From Chelativorans sp. J32 (GTDB lineage: Bacteria; Pseudomonadota; Alphaproteobacteria; Rhizobiales; Rhizobiaceae): a DNA stretch of 64,000 nucleotides. The first letter of the stretch is position 1. Every line of letters begins with the position of its first letter. The translations under genes and the position numbers were made by a program. The notes beneath the pieces were generated by a model. It saw only the letters and a list, made by a program, of their open reading frames with translations. It did not search any database and had not been told where the DNA came from. The stretch lies in assembly GCF_000518985.1 (NCBI RefSeq), contig NZ_JAEQ01000006.1, positions 124,001 to 188,000 on the forward strand, given 5' to 3'. Of this stretch, positions 7,987 through 16,288 are shown in pieces.

Positions 7987-10900
7987 AATCGCTCGATCCT
8001 GCGCCATCTGCTCCTCCAGTCGGTTGCGTCGATAGCGCTTCTTTGCCTGGGTGAGGCGCCGGCGTAGGCCGATTGCGTCTTAAACGGCGACACCGTGACC
8101 TGCTCCGGCTTTGATGCGGACGGATTTACAATCGTCCCGCCTCCACCTCCCGGCCCGACCGTCGTGGTGGAGGTGGAGCCAAGCGCAACTGTGAATGGGC
8201 CGTCTTTTATCGACGGTCTTTCATCTCTTATCTTCAATAACAATGGACAGATAAACGGGAACGTCACAGTCACCAACAATGGCGACTTCGTTCGACCAGA
8301 ACGGCACTTTCGGTGGTAGCGTACTCTCGGTAACCGGCTCCGGACTGAACAGCTTGCTTGTCAGGGCCTATCGTTCCGTCGACACCGCCACCATGTCGGG
8401 TGCGCGAAACGAGATCGAAAATTTCGGCGTTCTCAATAACGTGGTGACTTTGAACGCCACGATCTCCAACACCATTATCAACCGGACCGGCGCTGCGATC
8501 AATCAGCTCAATCTTTTTGGGCCTTCGAACACCATCGACAATGATGGGCTGTTCAACCAGGGCCTGATTTTCAGCAACAACCATACCGCTTCGAGCCAAG
8601 TCGACAACAACATAACGAACAGGGCGAACGGTGTTATCAATGGTCTCAACAGCACCGGCACCGCCCATGACGATGTCGACAATTCCGGCACGATCAACGG
8701 ACCTGTCAATCTTGGCGGTGGCAGCGACGCCTTCGTCAACCGCGCTCAAACCAACGGTTCGGTCAATCTGGGAGAGGGCGCGGATCTCTTCGCTCAGGTG
8801 AGCGGCACCATCTGCTGCACGGTGAATCTCGGCGAGGGCAATGACAATGCATTTGTTTTCGGCGGGGTGATCAGCTCGGATTTGCAGGGAGGCGGAGGAA
8901 GCGATTTCCTTGGTTGGACAGGCGGCCGGATCGTCGCCGGCATCAGGATGGGCGAGGGGGATGATCGGGCGGTATTTTCGGGCCTGGATGCAACCAACCT
9001 GACCTCCGGGCTGGCGATCGACGGTGGCACGGGCTACGACCGACTGCTCTGGTACGACACCGAAAACGGCCCAGGCGTCGATGTCGCCCAAATGACCTAC
9101 TGGGAGAGCGTCGAGCTCTATCTCGATTCCCAGCTTACGTTTAGGAACTACAGCACGCTGACATTGGGTGATCCTGCAACCGGGACGGGTTCGCTCTCGA
9201 TCGACAGCCGCAGCTCCGTACTCGCCGGCAATGGAACTCACGTCGTAAGACCTTGGAGTCCGAGCGCTCTCGCCAGAGTCACAAATGCCGGCCTCATCGA
9301 CCTCACAAACGGCCAGGCGACGGCCACCGATAGGTTCACGATCTTTGGCGACTATGTCGGCCAGAACGGCCGCCTCAACCTGCAGACCGTTCTAGCCGGC
9401 GACGATTCTCCGTCCGACCAACTCGTCATTCAGCGCAATTCGTCCGCGGCTTCCGGCCCGACGGCATCTGGCCTGACTGCCATCGGCGTGTCGAACCTGA
9501 ATGGTCCCGGCGCCATGACAACGAGCGACGGCATCAGGGTTGTGGACGCCGTTGACGGCGCAACGACGACGGCAGGGGCTTTCACGCTCGGCCAACGCGT
9601 TGCCGCAGGTGTGTTCGAGTATCAGTTGTTTCGCGGCGGCCTGACGCCGAACCCCGCGAATGACGACGATTGGTTCCTGCGCTCCAGCGTGATTTCGCTT
9701 CCGCCTTCGCCTCCTCCTCCGGCACCACCGCCACCACCACCGCCGGTTACGCCGCCAATATTGCTCCCGGCACCGGCGCCACCACTGCCTCCGCCTCCTC
9801 CGCCCCCACCGCCGCCGCCATCGGTAGAGCCGGCGCCTATACCAACGCTGCCGCCAGCGCCACCACCCCCGGCGCCTCTACCACCCCCGGCGCCGCCTCC
9901 TCCGTCGCCACCGCCTATCGATCCGCCCGCGCCACCGCCTCCGCCGGCGCCTCCACCACCTGCGCCCCCGCCGCCGGTGCCGCAGCCGCCATCGCCCCCG
10001 CCGCCAGCAGAGTCGCCCGAAATCCCGCTGATCCGCCCCGAAATCCCTGGCTATACCATTGCGCCGGCAGTCGCCCAGAGAATGGGCATCGCTGCGCTCG
10101 GCACCTTTCACGAGCGGCGGGGCGATCAGTCTTTGCTGGACAATTACGGGACCGTGCCCGGCGCTTGGGCACGGGTCTTCGGCGAAACATCTGAGCAAGG
10201 GTTGTCCGCGAGCGTCGGAGGTCTGGGATACCAGCTCGATCCGCAGTTCGATGGCAGCATCTGGGGCCTGCAAGCGGGCCTGGATCTGTTAGGCTGGGAA
10301 CATGACGATGGCAGCCAGGATCGACTCGGTCTGTTCTACCTACATACCGAGGCGAGTGGCGATGTGAACGGCAACACGCTGGCCCTGTCCGCTACCCGAT
10401 CCGGCACCCTCGAGTTCGAGGAAAATGCCCTGGGAGCCTACTGGACCCATATTGGCGCTCGGGCTGGTATTTGGATGCCGTGGCAATGGCTGCATGGCTC
10501 GATGGCGATACAGTATCGGATCTAGGCCTCAGAACGGATCTTTCCGGCAACGCCTTCTTGGCCTCGCTTGAAGGCGGCTATCCCTTCGCGCTCGGGAGCG
10601 GCTGGACGCTCGAGCCGCAAGCTCAGCTCATATGGCAGCGAATCGACCTGGACGACACGCGGGACAGGTTTTCCAGCATCGATTACGAAGCATTCGAAAC
10701 ATGGACCGGACGGCTCGGCTTGCGACTGGAAGGGGACACGAGACTGAACGGCATGCCGGTGCAGCCATTCGTCGGTGTCAATCTCTGGCATAACTTCTCA
10801 TCCAGCTACGCCGTGGAATTCAATGACCGCTCGGTCACGACACATCTGGAAGGCACATCTGTGGAACTTCGTGCCGGGCTTTCAGCTCAGATATCGCAAA

Positions 10901-10998
10901 ACGTCGGTGCCTACGGCGCCCTGCATTTCAGCACCGACCTCGACGGCAACGACCATCAAGCATATGGCGGCAATATAGGCCTGCACATCAAATGGTAG
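7987..10998 (+). pseudogene. Decayed autotransporter (type Va) adhesin-like gene
   Basis: Remnant of an outer-membrane autotransporter of roughly 1000 residues. The pieces, in order: a hydrophobic signal segment (HLLLQSVASIALLCLGEAPA), then a TAG at 8065-8067 exactly where the mature protein should begin, then ADCVLNGDTVTCSGFD, a common passenger opening; a beta-helical passenger rich in N, G, T, S with NLGxGxD-type repeats; a proline-rich linker (about 9701-10015); and a C-terminal 12-strand barrel starting near GAWARVFGE and ending in LHIKW. The frame shifts near 8285-8305 and again near 10455-10475, where GWYLDAV, the standard barrel motif, is found in another frame. The true start codon is not clear, so the left boundary is approximate. 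Sequencing error could explain the frameshifts, but an amber codon plus two shifts argues for decay. Confidence 0.8.
9701..10015 (+). repeat. Proline-rich low-complexity linker
   Basis: About 105 codons made almost entirely of proline with A, V, S, I interspersed (CCN-CCN-GCN units). It separates the passenger from the barrel in the autotransporter remnant. Similar PPPP linkers are known between passenger and translocator in rhizobial and methylobacterial autotransporters. Slippage in such DNA is easy, yet the frame stays open through it. Confidence 0.85.
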
Positions 10999-11005
10999 TT
11001 TCACC

Positions 11006-11740
11006 GTGAAAGAGCTTACCGCGTATGTCGTCGATGGGCACGATGTGCGGATCAGGCCGGCGCCGCTCGAGCGGGAATGGATGGACAACACCGACCAGCG
11101 GTTTGCCTACCGCTGCCTGCCGCTTAACATCGCCAATGCGCATGGCTGGGAACTTTTATGCACGACCGCCTTCTCAGCCATCTGGGACGGCCGCCCGAGC
11201 ATTGATGCCATACGTCTCAAGTCAAGCCACTCGGCGAAACGTCCCCAGCCATGAGCCATTTCGGGAACAGGATCCTGACCTTCCACGTCCCGTGTCTTTT
11301 CCGGACCGAGCCTGGGATCGATCTCTTCGTGACCGGGCCGCTCAACAGGCCGAAACGGGATAGCAGCACTCTCAGGCATCGTAGAGACAGATTGGTCTCC
11401 GTATACCCTCACCATGAACTGGAAGTTCACGCGTCCAAACCAGCGCGTGCATTTCGAGGTGGATGAGCCCTTTTGCCACCTCTTTCCCCTTCAAAGAGGC
11501 AGTCTTGCAAGCGTGACGCCGATGGTCCGCAAGCTCTCCGATGATAGCGATCTCGAACAGGAGTTCAGAAATTGGTCGGAAAGCCGCAACGTCTTCAATG
11601 TCGATTTAGGAAATCCCACCTCCAAGGCGGCTCAGGACAAGTGGCAGAAGGGATATTTCAAGGGAATGAATCCCTCAGGCACGCCAGCCCCTGAAGGTCA
11701 TCGCAGTCGGCTGCGCCTGCAGCCGTTTAAACCAGTATAA
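11006..11740 (+). pseudogene. DUF6065-family gene broken by two frameshifts
   Basis: Three overlapping frames rebuild one protein of about 240 residues: KELTAYVVDGHDVRIRPAP...RFAYRCLPLNIANAHGWELL (from a GTG at 11006), then SHFGNRILTFHVPCLF...GPLNRPK (frame change near 11245), then GIAALSGIVETDWSPYTLTMNWKFTRPN...EPFCHLFPL to 11740 (frame change near 11350). The succession RPAP, RFAYRCLPLxIAN, HGW, GPxNRPKDGI, VETDW and EPFCxxFP is the signature of DUF6065, a family of unknown function. The gene starts 7 bases after the autotransporter remnant, has no Shine-Dalgarno and shares its decayed state. Assembly error is the alternative. Confidence 0.7.
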
Positions 11741-11741
11741 C

Positions 11742-11759
11742 CGAGGCCGTGGTGCCTCG
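11742..11759. terminator. Weak hairpin between convergent units
   Basis: CGAGGC (11742-11747) and GCCTCG (11754-11759) form a perfect 6-bp stem with a 6-base loop between the DUF6065 remnant and the convergent siderophore operon end. No T-tract follows on either strand, so it is at best a weak or Rho-assisted terminator. Confidence 0.3.
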
Positions 11760-11803
11760 CTCTTCCGTCTCGGCGATCCGATCAAGGTCACTCCGCGTCC
11801 TGC

Positions 11804-12556
11804 TCAGTAAACGGCGATCCGCCGGTCGCCCAGCGACTCCACCCTGATCTCCGTTTCGTACATATCGCTCAGCAACTGCTGCTCGATGATCTCCTCTGCG
11901 GTGCCGTTGGCGACGATGCGGCCGTTCTTCATGGCGACGATGTAATCGGAATAAGCGGACGCCATGTTGATATCATGCAAGACAACGATGATGGCCTTGC
12001 CGAATTCCCTGGCTGTGCGGCGGATCAGCCGCATGATCTCCACCGCGTGCTTGATATCCAGATTGTTGAGCGGCTCGTCCAGCAGCACGTAGTCGGTATC
12101 CTGGCACAGGACCATCGCCACGAAGGCGCGCTGCCGCTGGCCGCCGGAGAGCTCGTCAAGGAAGCGGTCGGCAAAGGCCTCGAGGCCCAGAAAGCCGATC
12201 GCCTCGCGCACGTGCCGCTCGTCTTCGACCGTGTAACGCCCCTTGGAGTAGGGATAGCGGCCGAAGGTGACGAGATCACGTACGGTGAGCCGCGCCACCA
12301 GGTGGTTGTCCTGTTTGAGCAGGGAAAGGCGCCGGGCCAGCTTGTCACTGGGCGTGCTGGCGACATCGAGCCCGTCGACGCGGATCGCGCCCTTGTCTGC
12401 CGGCAGCAGGCGGCCGATCATCGACAAGAGCGTCGACTTGCCGGCGCCATTCGGGCCGATGATGGACGTTACCCCTCCCGCCGCGAGCGTGAGAGAAACG
12501 CCGTCCACAACAAGTGTGTGGCCATAGGCCTTGCTGACAGTCTCGATCTCGATCAT
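11804..12556 (-). CDS. Iron-siderophore ABC transporter ATPase (FecE/FatE type)
   Basis: A 250-residue cytoplasmic ATPase powering ferric siderophore import. Walker A GPNGAGKST near residue 36, Q-loop in LLKQDN, signature LSGGQRQR near residue 138, Walker B YVLLDEPLNNLD and the switch histidine in VLHDINMA are all intact. The DEPLNNLDIKHAVEIM segment is typical of the YclP/VctC/FatE group rather than of BtuD/FhuC. The long open frame to 13414 runs out of frame through the permease; the ATG at 12556 overlaps the permease stop in an ATGA, which fixes the start. Last gene of the operon. Confidence 0.93.
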   Translation of the reverse strand: MIEIETVSKAYGHTLVVDGVSLTLAAGGVTSIIGPNGAGKSTLLSMIGRLLPADKGAIRVDGLDVASTPSDKLARRLSLLKQDNHLVARLTVRDLVTFGRYPYSKGRYTVEDERHVREAIGFLGLEAFADRFLDELSGGQRQRAFVAMVLCQDTDYVLLDEPLNNLDIKHAVEIMRLIRRTAREFGKAIIVVLHDINMASAYSDYIVAMKNGRIVANGTAEEIIEQQLLSDMYETEIRVESLGDRRIAVY

Positions 12557-13521
12557 CGAGCCACTCCTCTGACGACCAGCAGGATGAAGAAGATCCCGCC
12601 GGCGAATTCGATGATGATTGAAAGCGCGGTGTCGAAGGCGAAAACCCGCTCCAGGATTACCTGACCGCCGACGAGGGATACGACCGCGATGAGCGCGGCG
12701 GCAGGAAGAAGGACGGCATGCCGGGCCGTGGGCAGCAGCAGATAGGCGAGATTGGCCACGAGCAGGCCGAAGAAGGTGACCGGGCCGACCAGCGCCGTCG
12801 AGACGGCTACGAGCACCGTCACCATGGCAAGGACGAAGGTGACGGTCCGACGGTGGTCCACGCCCAGCACGATGGCATTTTCCCGGCCGAGCGCCAGGAT
12901 GTCGAACACCGGCAGCATGCGCCAGGCCATGATGCTGACCATGGCGACCGCTGCGCCCGAAATAGCGAGCAGAGTGGTGTCGATCGTGTTGAAGCTGGCG
13001 AACAGGCGGTCCTGCAGGATCAGGAACTCGCTCGGATCGATCACCCGCTGGAGAAAGCTCGCGATGCTGCGGAACAGGATGCCGAAGATGATGCCGACCA
13101 GCATCAGGAAATGAAGGCTGCGGGCGCTGCCGGAGAAGAGCCAGCGAAAGAGCAGCCCGGCGAACAGAACCAGCGCGGCAACCTCGAAGACAAAAAGCAG
13201 TTGCGGATTCGTGGCCGAGACACGGCCCGCGCCGAGGAAGAAGACAAGCGCCGTCTGGATCAGGACATAGAGGGAGTCGAATCCCATGATGGAAGGTGTG
13301 AGGATCCGGTTGCCCGTAACCGTCTGGAACAGGACTGTCGAGACGGCGATCGAATAGGCGACGAGCACCAGCCCGGCCAGCTTGGCGCCGCGGAACGGGA
13401 GGATGAAGTCCCATCGGCCTCGCGCGCCGAGCGTCATGAAGGCGAGCGCAGCGGCGAGTGCCAGAAGGACAAGCACAAGCATGACCGCCCTCGTGCGGAG
13501 CCGCCTAGCATCAGGCGACAC
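12553..13521 (-). CDS. Iron-siderophore ABC permease 2 (FecCD family)
   Basis: A 322-residue inner-membrane permease of the FecCD/BtuC family with about nine hydrophobic helices. It begins MSPDARRLRTRAVMLVLVLLALAAAL and contains the family segments GNRILTPSIMGFDSLYVLIQT (helix 2-3 region) and VGPVTFFGLLVANLAYLL (the helix that touches the ATPase). It overlaps the upstream permease by 11 bases and the ATPase by 4, so translation is coupled. It forms a heterodimer with the other permease, as in FatC/FatD, VctD/VctG and YclN/YclO. Confidence 0.92.
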   Translation of the reverse strand: MSPDARRLRTRAVMLVLVLLALAAALAFMTLGARGRWDFILPFRGAKLAGLVLVAYSIAVSTVLFQTVTGNRILTPSIMGFDSLYVLIQTALVFFLGAGRVSATNPQLLFVFEVAALVLFAGLLFRWLFSGSARSLHFLMLVGIIFGILFRSIASFLQRVIDPSEFLILQDRLFASFNTIDTTLLAISGAAVAMVSIMAWRMLPVFDILALGRENAIVLGVDHRRTVTFVLAMVTVLVAVSTALVGPVTFFGLLVANLAYLLLPTARHAVLLPAAALIAVVSLVGGQVILERVFAFDTALSIIIEFAGGIFFILLVVRGVAR

Positions 13522-14488
13522 GGGCGTTCCTCCGCAAGAGCAGGTACAGGAAGAAGATGGCGCCGATCACGCCCATCACGGTACCGATGGGAATTTCATA
13601 AGGGTGGATGATCAGCCGCCCCAGGATATCGCAGGCAAGCACAAAACCGGCACCCAGAAGAGCCACCCAGGGCAGGGAGCGGCGCATATTGTCCCCCATC
13701 AGCATGCTGACCACATTGGGCACGATCAGGCCGAGAAAGGGCACGACGCCCACTGTGACCACCACCGCTGCCGTCACGGTGGCGACGATCACCAATCCGA
13801 GCGTGACGACCCGGCGGTGATTGAGGCCGAGATTGGTCGTGAACTCCTGCCCCATTCCGGCGACCGTGAACCGGTCTGCTGCGATATAGGCGAGGAGGGT
13901 GAGGGCTGCGGCGCCCCAAAGCAGTTCGTAGCGCCCGCGTAGGACGATGGAGAAGTCCCCCGTCGTCCAGGCGCCGATGGATTGAAGAAGATCGAACCGA
14001 TAGGCGAAGAAAGCCGTGGTGGCGCCGATCACGCCTCCGAGCATGATGCCCACCAGTGGCACCATGAGGACGGACCGCAGGGGGATCGCCCTCAGGATGC
14101 GCAGGAAGAGCGCGGTTCCGGCGAGCGCACAGCCTGCCGCGACGAGCATCTTGACTGCCACCGGCGCGTTTGGCGCAAAGAAGGTGACTAGCAGCGTGCC
14201 GAAGGTGGCCGACTCCACCGTGCCAACGGTTGACGGTTCAACGAAGCGATTGCGTGCCAGCATCTGCATGATCATGCCAGCCACCGCCATTCCCATCCCT
14301 GCCAGGATGAGCGCGAGCGTGCGCGGAAGGCGGCTGATGAGAAGCACCTGCGCTGCCTTTCCCGCGCTACCTCCATCGATCAGCCCCTGGAGCGACACGC
14401 TTGAAACGCCGACGAAGAGGCTGGCGCCCGCCAGTGCGAGGACAAGGAGGCTGGCTGGCACGAGGCTGGCTGGCGAAGTGGGGTTCAC
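13511..14488 (-). CDS. Iron-siderophore ABC permease 1 (FecCD family)
   Basis: A 325-residue FecCD-type permease. SRLPRTLALILAGMGMAVAGMIMQMLARNRFVEPSTVGTVESA is the diagnostic FecCD stretch (R-L-P-R...G..LA..G...Q...RN.......G...GA), and VGVVPFLGLIVPNVVSMLMGDNMRRSLP is the C-terminal coupling region. It is the first transporter gene after the binding protein, but a strong stem-loop with a T-tract sits in the 79-base gap before its ATG, so its expression is probably lower than that of the binding protein. Confidence 0.92.
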   Translation of the reverse strand: MNPTSPASLVPASLLVLALAGASLFVGVSSVSLQGLIDGGSAGKAAQVLLISRLPRTLALILAGMGMAVAGMIMQMLARNRFVEPSTVGTVESATFGTLLVTFFAPNAPVAVKMLVAAGCALAGTALFLRILRAIPLRSVLMVPLVGIMLGGVIGATTAFFAYRFDLLQSIGAWTTGDFSIVLRGRYELLWGAAALTLLAYIAADRFTVAGMGQEFTTNLGLNHRRVVTLGLVIVATVTAAVVVTVGVVPFLGLIVPNVVSMLMGDNMRRSLPWVALLGAGFVLACDILGRLIIHPYEIPIGTVMGVIGAIFFLYLLLRRNARVA

Positions 14489-14509
14489 GGCACTCTCATC
14501 AGAGAAGTT

Positions 14510-14548
14510 CGAAAAGAAAAGAGAAACGGCCGGCGCTCAGGCCGGCCG
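14510..14548 (-). terminator. Intrinsic (attenuating) terminator between binding protein and permease
   Basis: On the minus strand, CGGCCGGC and GCCGGCCG (plus-strand 14527-14534 and 14541-14548) form a perfect 8-bp GC stem with a 6-base loop, followed by TTTCTCTTTTCTTTTC. This is a classic intrinsic terminator lying 19 bases past the binding-protein stop and inside the operon, so it likely gives partial read-through into the permeases. Confidence 0.75.
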
Positions 14549-14567
14549 CAGGCGTTCTGCCGGACGG

Positions 14568-15482
14568 TTATTTGCCCGATATGGCTTTGGAGATCTGCTC
14601 TACATTCATCTGCATTGCGGTGAGACCGCCGCCCACGAGATACCAGTTGGGCGCATTCAGATATAGAACCTGTTCCTTCTGCCACGCCGTTGTCTGTCCG
14701 ACAAGTTCGTTGTCGAGCAGCTGCGCCGCCGATTGGCCCTCCTGGCCGATTGCCGCGTCCCTGTCGAGCACGAAGAGCCAGTTCGGATTGGTCTCCATGA
14801 TGAATTCATTGGAGATTGCCTGTCCGTGCGTGCTGGTCTCCAAGCCCTCTCGGGCGGGCGTGAAGCCGAATTCGCCGTAAATGATGCCGAAGCGGCCTCC
14901 CGGCCCGTGAGCGCTCATACGGCCGCCGGTGGTCAGCACGACAAGAACCCGCCCCGCATCCTTGCTCGCCTGCTTCAGGTCGCCGATCGCATCGTCCAGC
15001 TCCTTAAGCTGCTTCTCGGCTTCCGCTTCCTTGCCGAAGATGCGGGCGAGCGTTTCGACGTTCTTGCGCATGCTTCCGAGATAATTCTTCTGGTCGATGG
15101 TGAGGTCGATCGTCGGTGCAAGCTTGGCAAGCTCGGAATATTTGGCTGCGGAACGCCCGCCAACGATGATGAGGTCTGGCTCGGCGGCGTTGACGGCTTC
15201 GTAATCCGGCTCGAAGAGCGTGCCAATCTTGGCAAACTCATCGGAATTGTACTTAGCCAAATGTTCCGGCTTGGTCCCGGTGGGCACGCCGTCCACCTCT
15301 ACGCCGAGCGCGTCCAGCGTATCGAGCGACGCCAGATCGAAGACGAGGACCTTCTCCGGGTTAGCGGTGACCGTCGTTTCGCCCTGTGCATGCTGGACGA
15401 CGATATCTTCGGCCTTGGCCGAGCTTAACGCCGATGCCAGCGCAAACGCCAGCCCGGCAAGAACCATGGTGTGCTTCATCAT
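14568..15482 (-). CDS. Siderophore-binding periplasmic protein (FatB/CeuE/YclQ type)
   Basis: About 304 residues; binds ferric siderophore in the periplasm and hands it to the FecCD permeases. The frame opens at 15518, but paired ATGs at 15482/15479 start a normal signal peptide (MKHTMVLAGLAFALASALSSAKA, cleaved before EDIVV). The mature part shows the class III binding-protein pattern: VVQHAQGETTVTANPEKVLVFDLASLDTLDALG at the start, DLIIVGGRSAAKYSELAKLAP for the first lobe, the long backbone helix and the closing NWYLVGGGLTAMQM. GEFGFTPAREGL is typical of catecholate/anguibactin-type binders. It sits between the siderophore-interacting protein and the permeases. Confidence 0.9.
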   Translation of the reverse strand: MMKHTMVLAGLAFALASALSSAKAEDIVVQHAQGETTVTANPEKVLVFDLASLDTLDALGVEVDGVPTGTKPEHLAKYNSDEFAKIGTLFEPDYEAVNAAEPDLIIVGGRSAAKYSELAKLAPTIDLTIDQKNYLGSMRKNVETLARIFGKEAEAEKQLKELDDAIGDLKQASKDAGRVLVVLTTGGRMSAHGPGGRFGIIYGEFGFTPAREGLETSTHGQAISNEFIMETNPNWLFVLDRDAAIGQEGQSAAQLLDNELVGQTTAWQKEQVLYLNAPNWYLVGGGLTAMQMNVEQISKAISGK

Positions 15483-15518
15483 TGTCTTTTTCTCTGCCTG
15501 CTCCTGGGGAATGGTCAA

Positions 15519-16268
15519 TCAGTCGTCCACATGATCGTGCCCGCCGATGCGGCCGGGACGCCAATAGCCTTCGGAAAGGATCTGTTCGCGGGTAAGTCCT
15601 CGCGCGATCAGGTCCCGCCGCTGGCGGCGTACATTGCAGGTCTCGCCGATAATGTAGGCCTGCCCGCGGCCGGCCGGCAGCGTGAAGCCGGCGACCGCAT
15701 CCGCCATGAGTTCGCTCGGCCCGGGCTCTTGTACGCCGCGGTGGACCCATCGAATCTGAACGTCAGCCGCACTTGGAAGCGCTATTTCGCCGGAAGGTCC
15801 CGCAACTTCGATGAAGACGAAGGCCCTGGCGCCGGCGGGCGCGGTTTCCAGGATATGAGCGATCGCCGGGATGCAGGTTTCATCGCCGGTAAAAAGGTGC
15901 CAGTCTGCATCGGGTTGAAAGACGGTACGGCCTCGCGGACCGCGGATCTCGATCGTGTCCCCGGGCCGGGCTGAGAGCGCCCAGCGCGGTCCCGGCGTCT
16001 CCCCGTGCTTCAGGAAATCGACTGCGATGGTTCCTGCTTGCCGGTCCATGGACCGTATCGTGTAGTCCCGCCGCCCGAATTCGCCGTTCCCGGTGGGGAT
16101 CATCATCACGATAGCCTGGCCAGGCAGATACTCGAACGCGCTGTGCGTTGGCAGCCTCAATCTTACGCGGCGCATATTGGGCTCGGTGTCGAAACTCTCG
16201 ACCACGGTGAGCGTATAGGCGGGGAGTTGTGGTCTGGCGGGCGTGTTTGTTGCTTGCGTCATGGTCAT
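15519..16268 (-). CDS. Siderophore-interacting protein (SIP, FAD-dependent ferric reductase)
   Basis: A 249-residue cytoplasmic flavoreductase that releases iron from imported ferric siderophore by reduction (ViuB/YqjH family). The FAD-binding motif GRRDYTIRSMD (family R-x-Y-T-x-R) lies near residue 70, DFLKHG.TPGPRWA (family H-G-x-x-G-P-A-x-x-W-A) near 90, and ETCIPAIAHILE (D-E-T-x-x-P-A) near 130; the C-terminal GYWRPGR segment (family Y-W-R-x-G) closes the protein. The frame is open to 16316; the ATG at 16268 or 16262 precedes the family N-terminus and leaves a 20-base gap to the receptor gene. Same operon as receptor and transporter. Confidence 0.9.
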   Translation of the reverse strand: MTMTQATNTPARPQLPAYTLTVVESFDTEPNMRRVRLRLPTHSAFEYLPGQAIVMMIPTGNGEFGRRDYTIRSMDRQAGTIAVDFLKHGETPGPRWALSARPGDTIEIRGPRGRTVFQPDADWHLFTGDETCIPAIAHILETAPAGARAFVFIEVAGPSGEIALPSAADVQIRWVHRGVQEPGPSELMADAVAGFTLPAGRGQAYIIGETCNVRRQRRDLIARGLTREQILSEGYWRPGRIGGHDHVDD

Positions 16269-16288
16269 ATCCCAGGCGGCGGCAGCCG

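Noticed and set aside
7739-8067. Small frames on both strands before the autotransporter
   Set aside because: The plus-strand frame ends in the autotransporter signal peptide and is part of that pseudogene; the minus-strand frames have no motif.
9701-10015. CCN-rich low-complexity tract considered as a CRISPR or tandem-repeat array
   Set aside because: No spacers or fixed period; it is a coding proline linker in frame with the barrel.
11742-11759. Strong terminator between the DUF6065 remnant and the iron operon
   Set aside because: The stem is only 6 bp and has no T-tract, so it is listed only as a weak hairpin.
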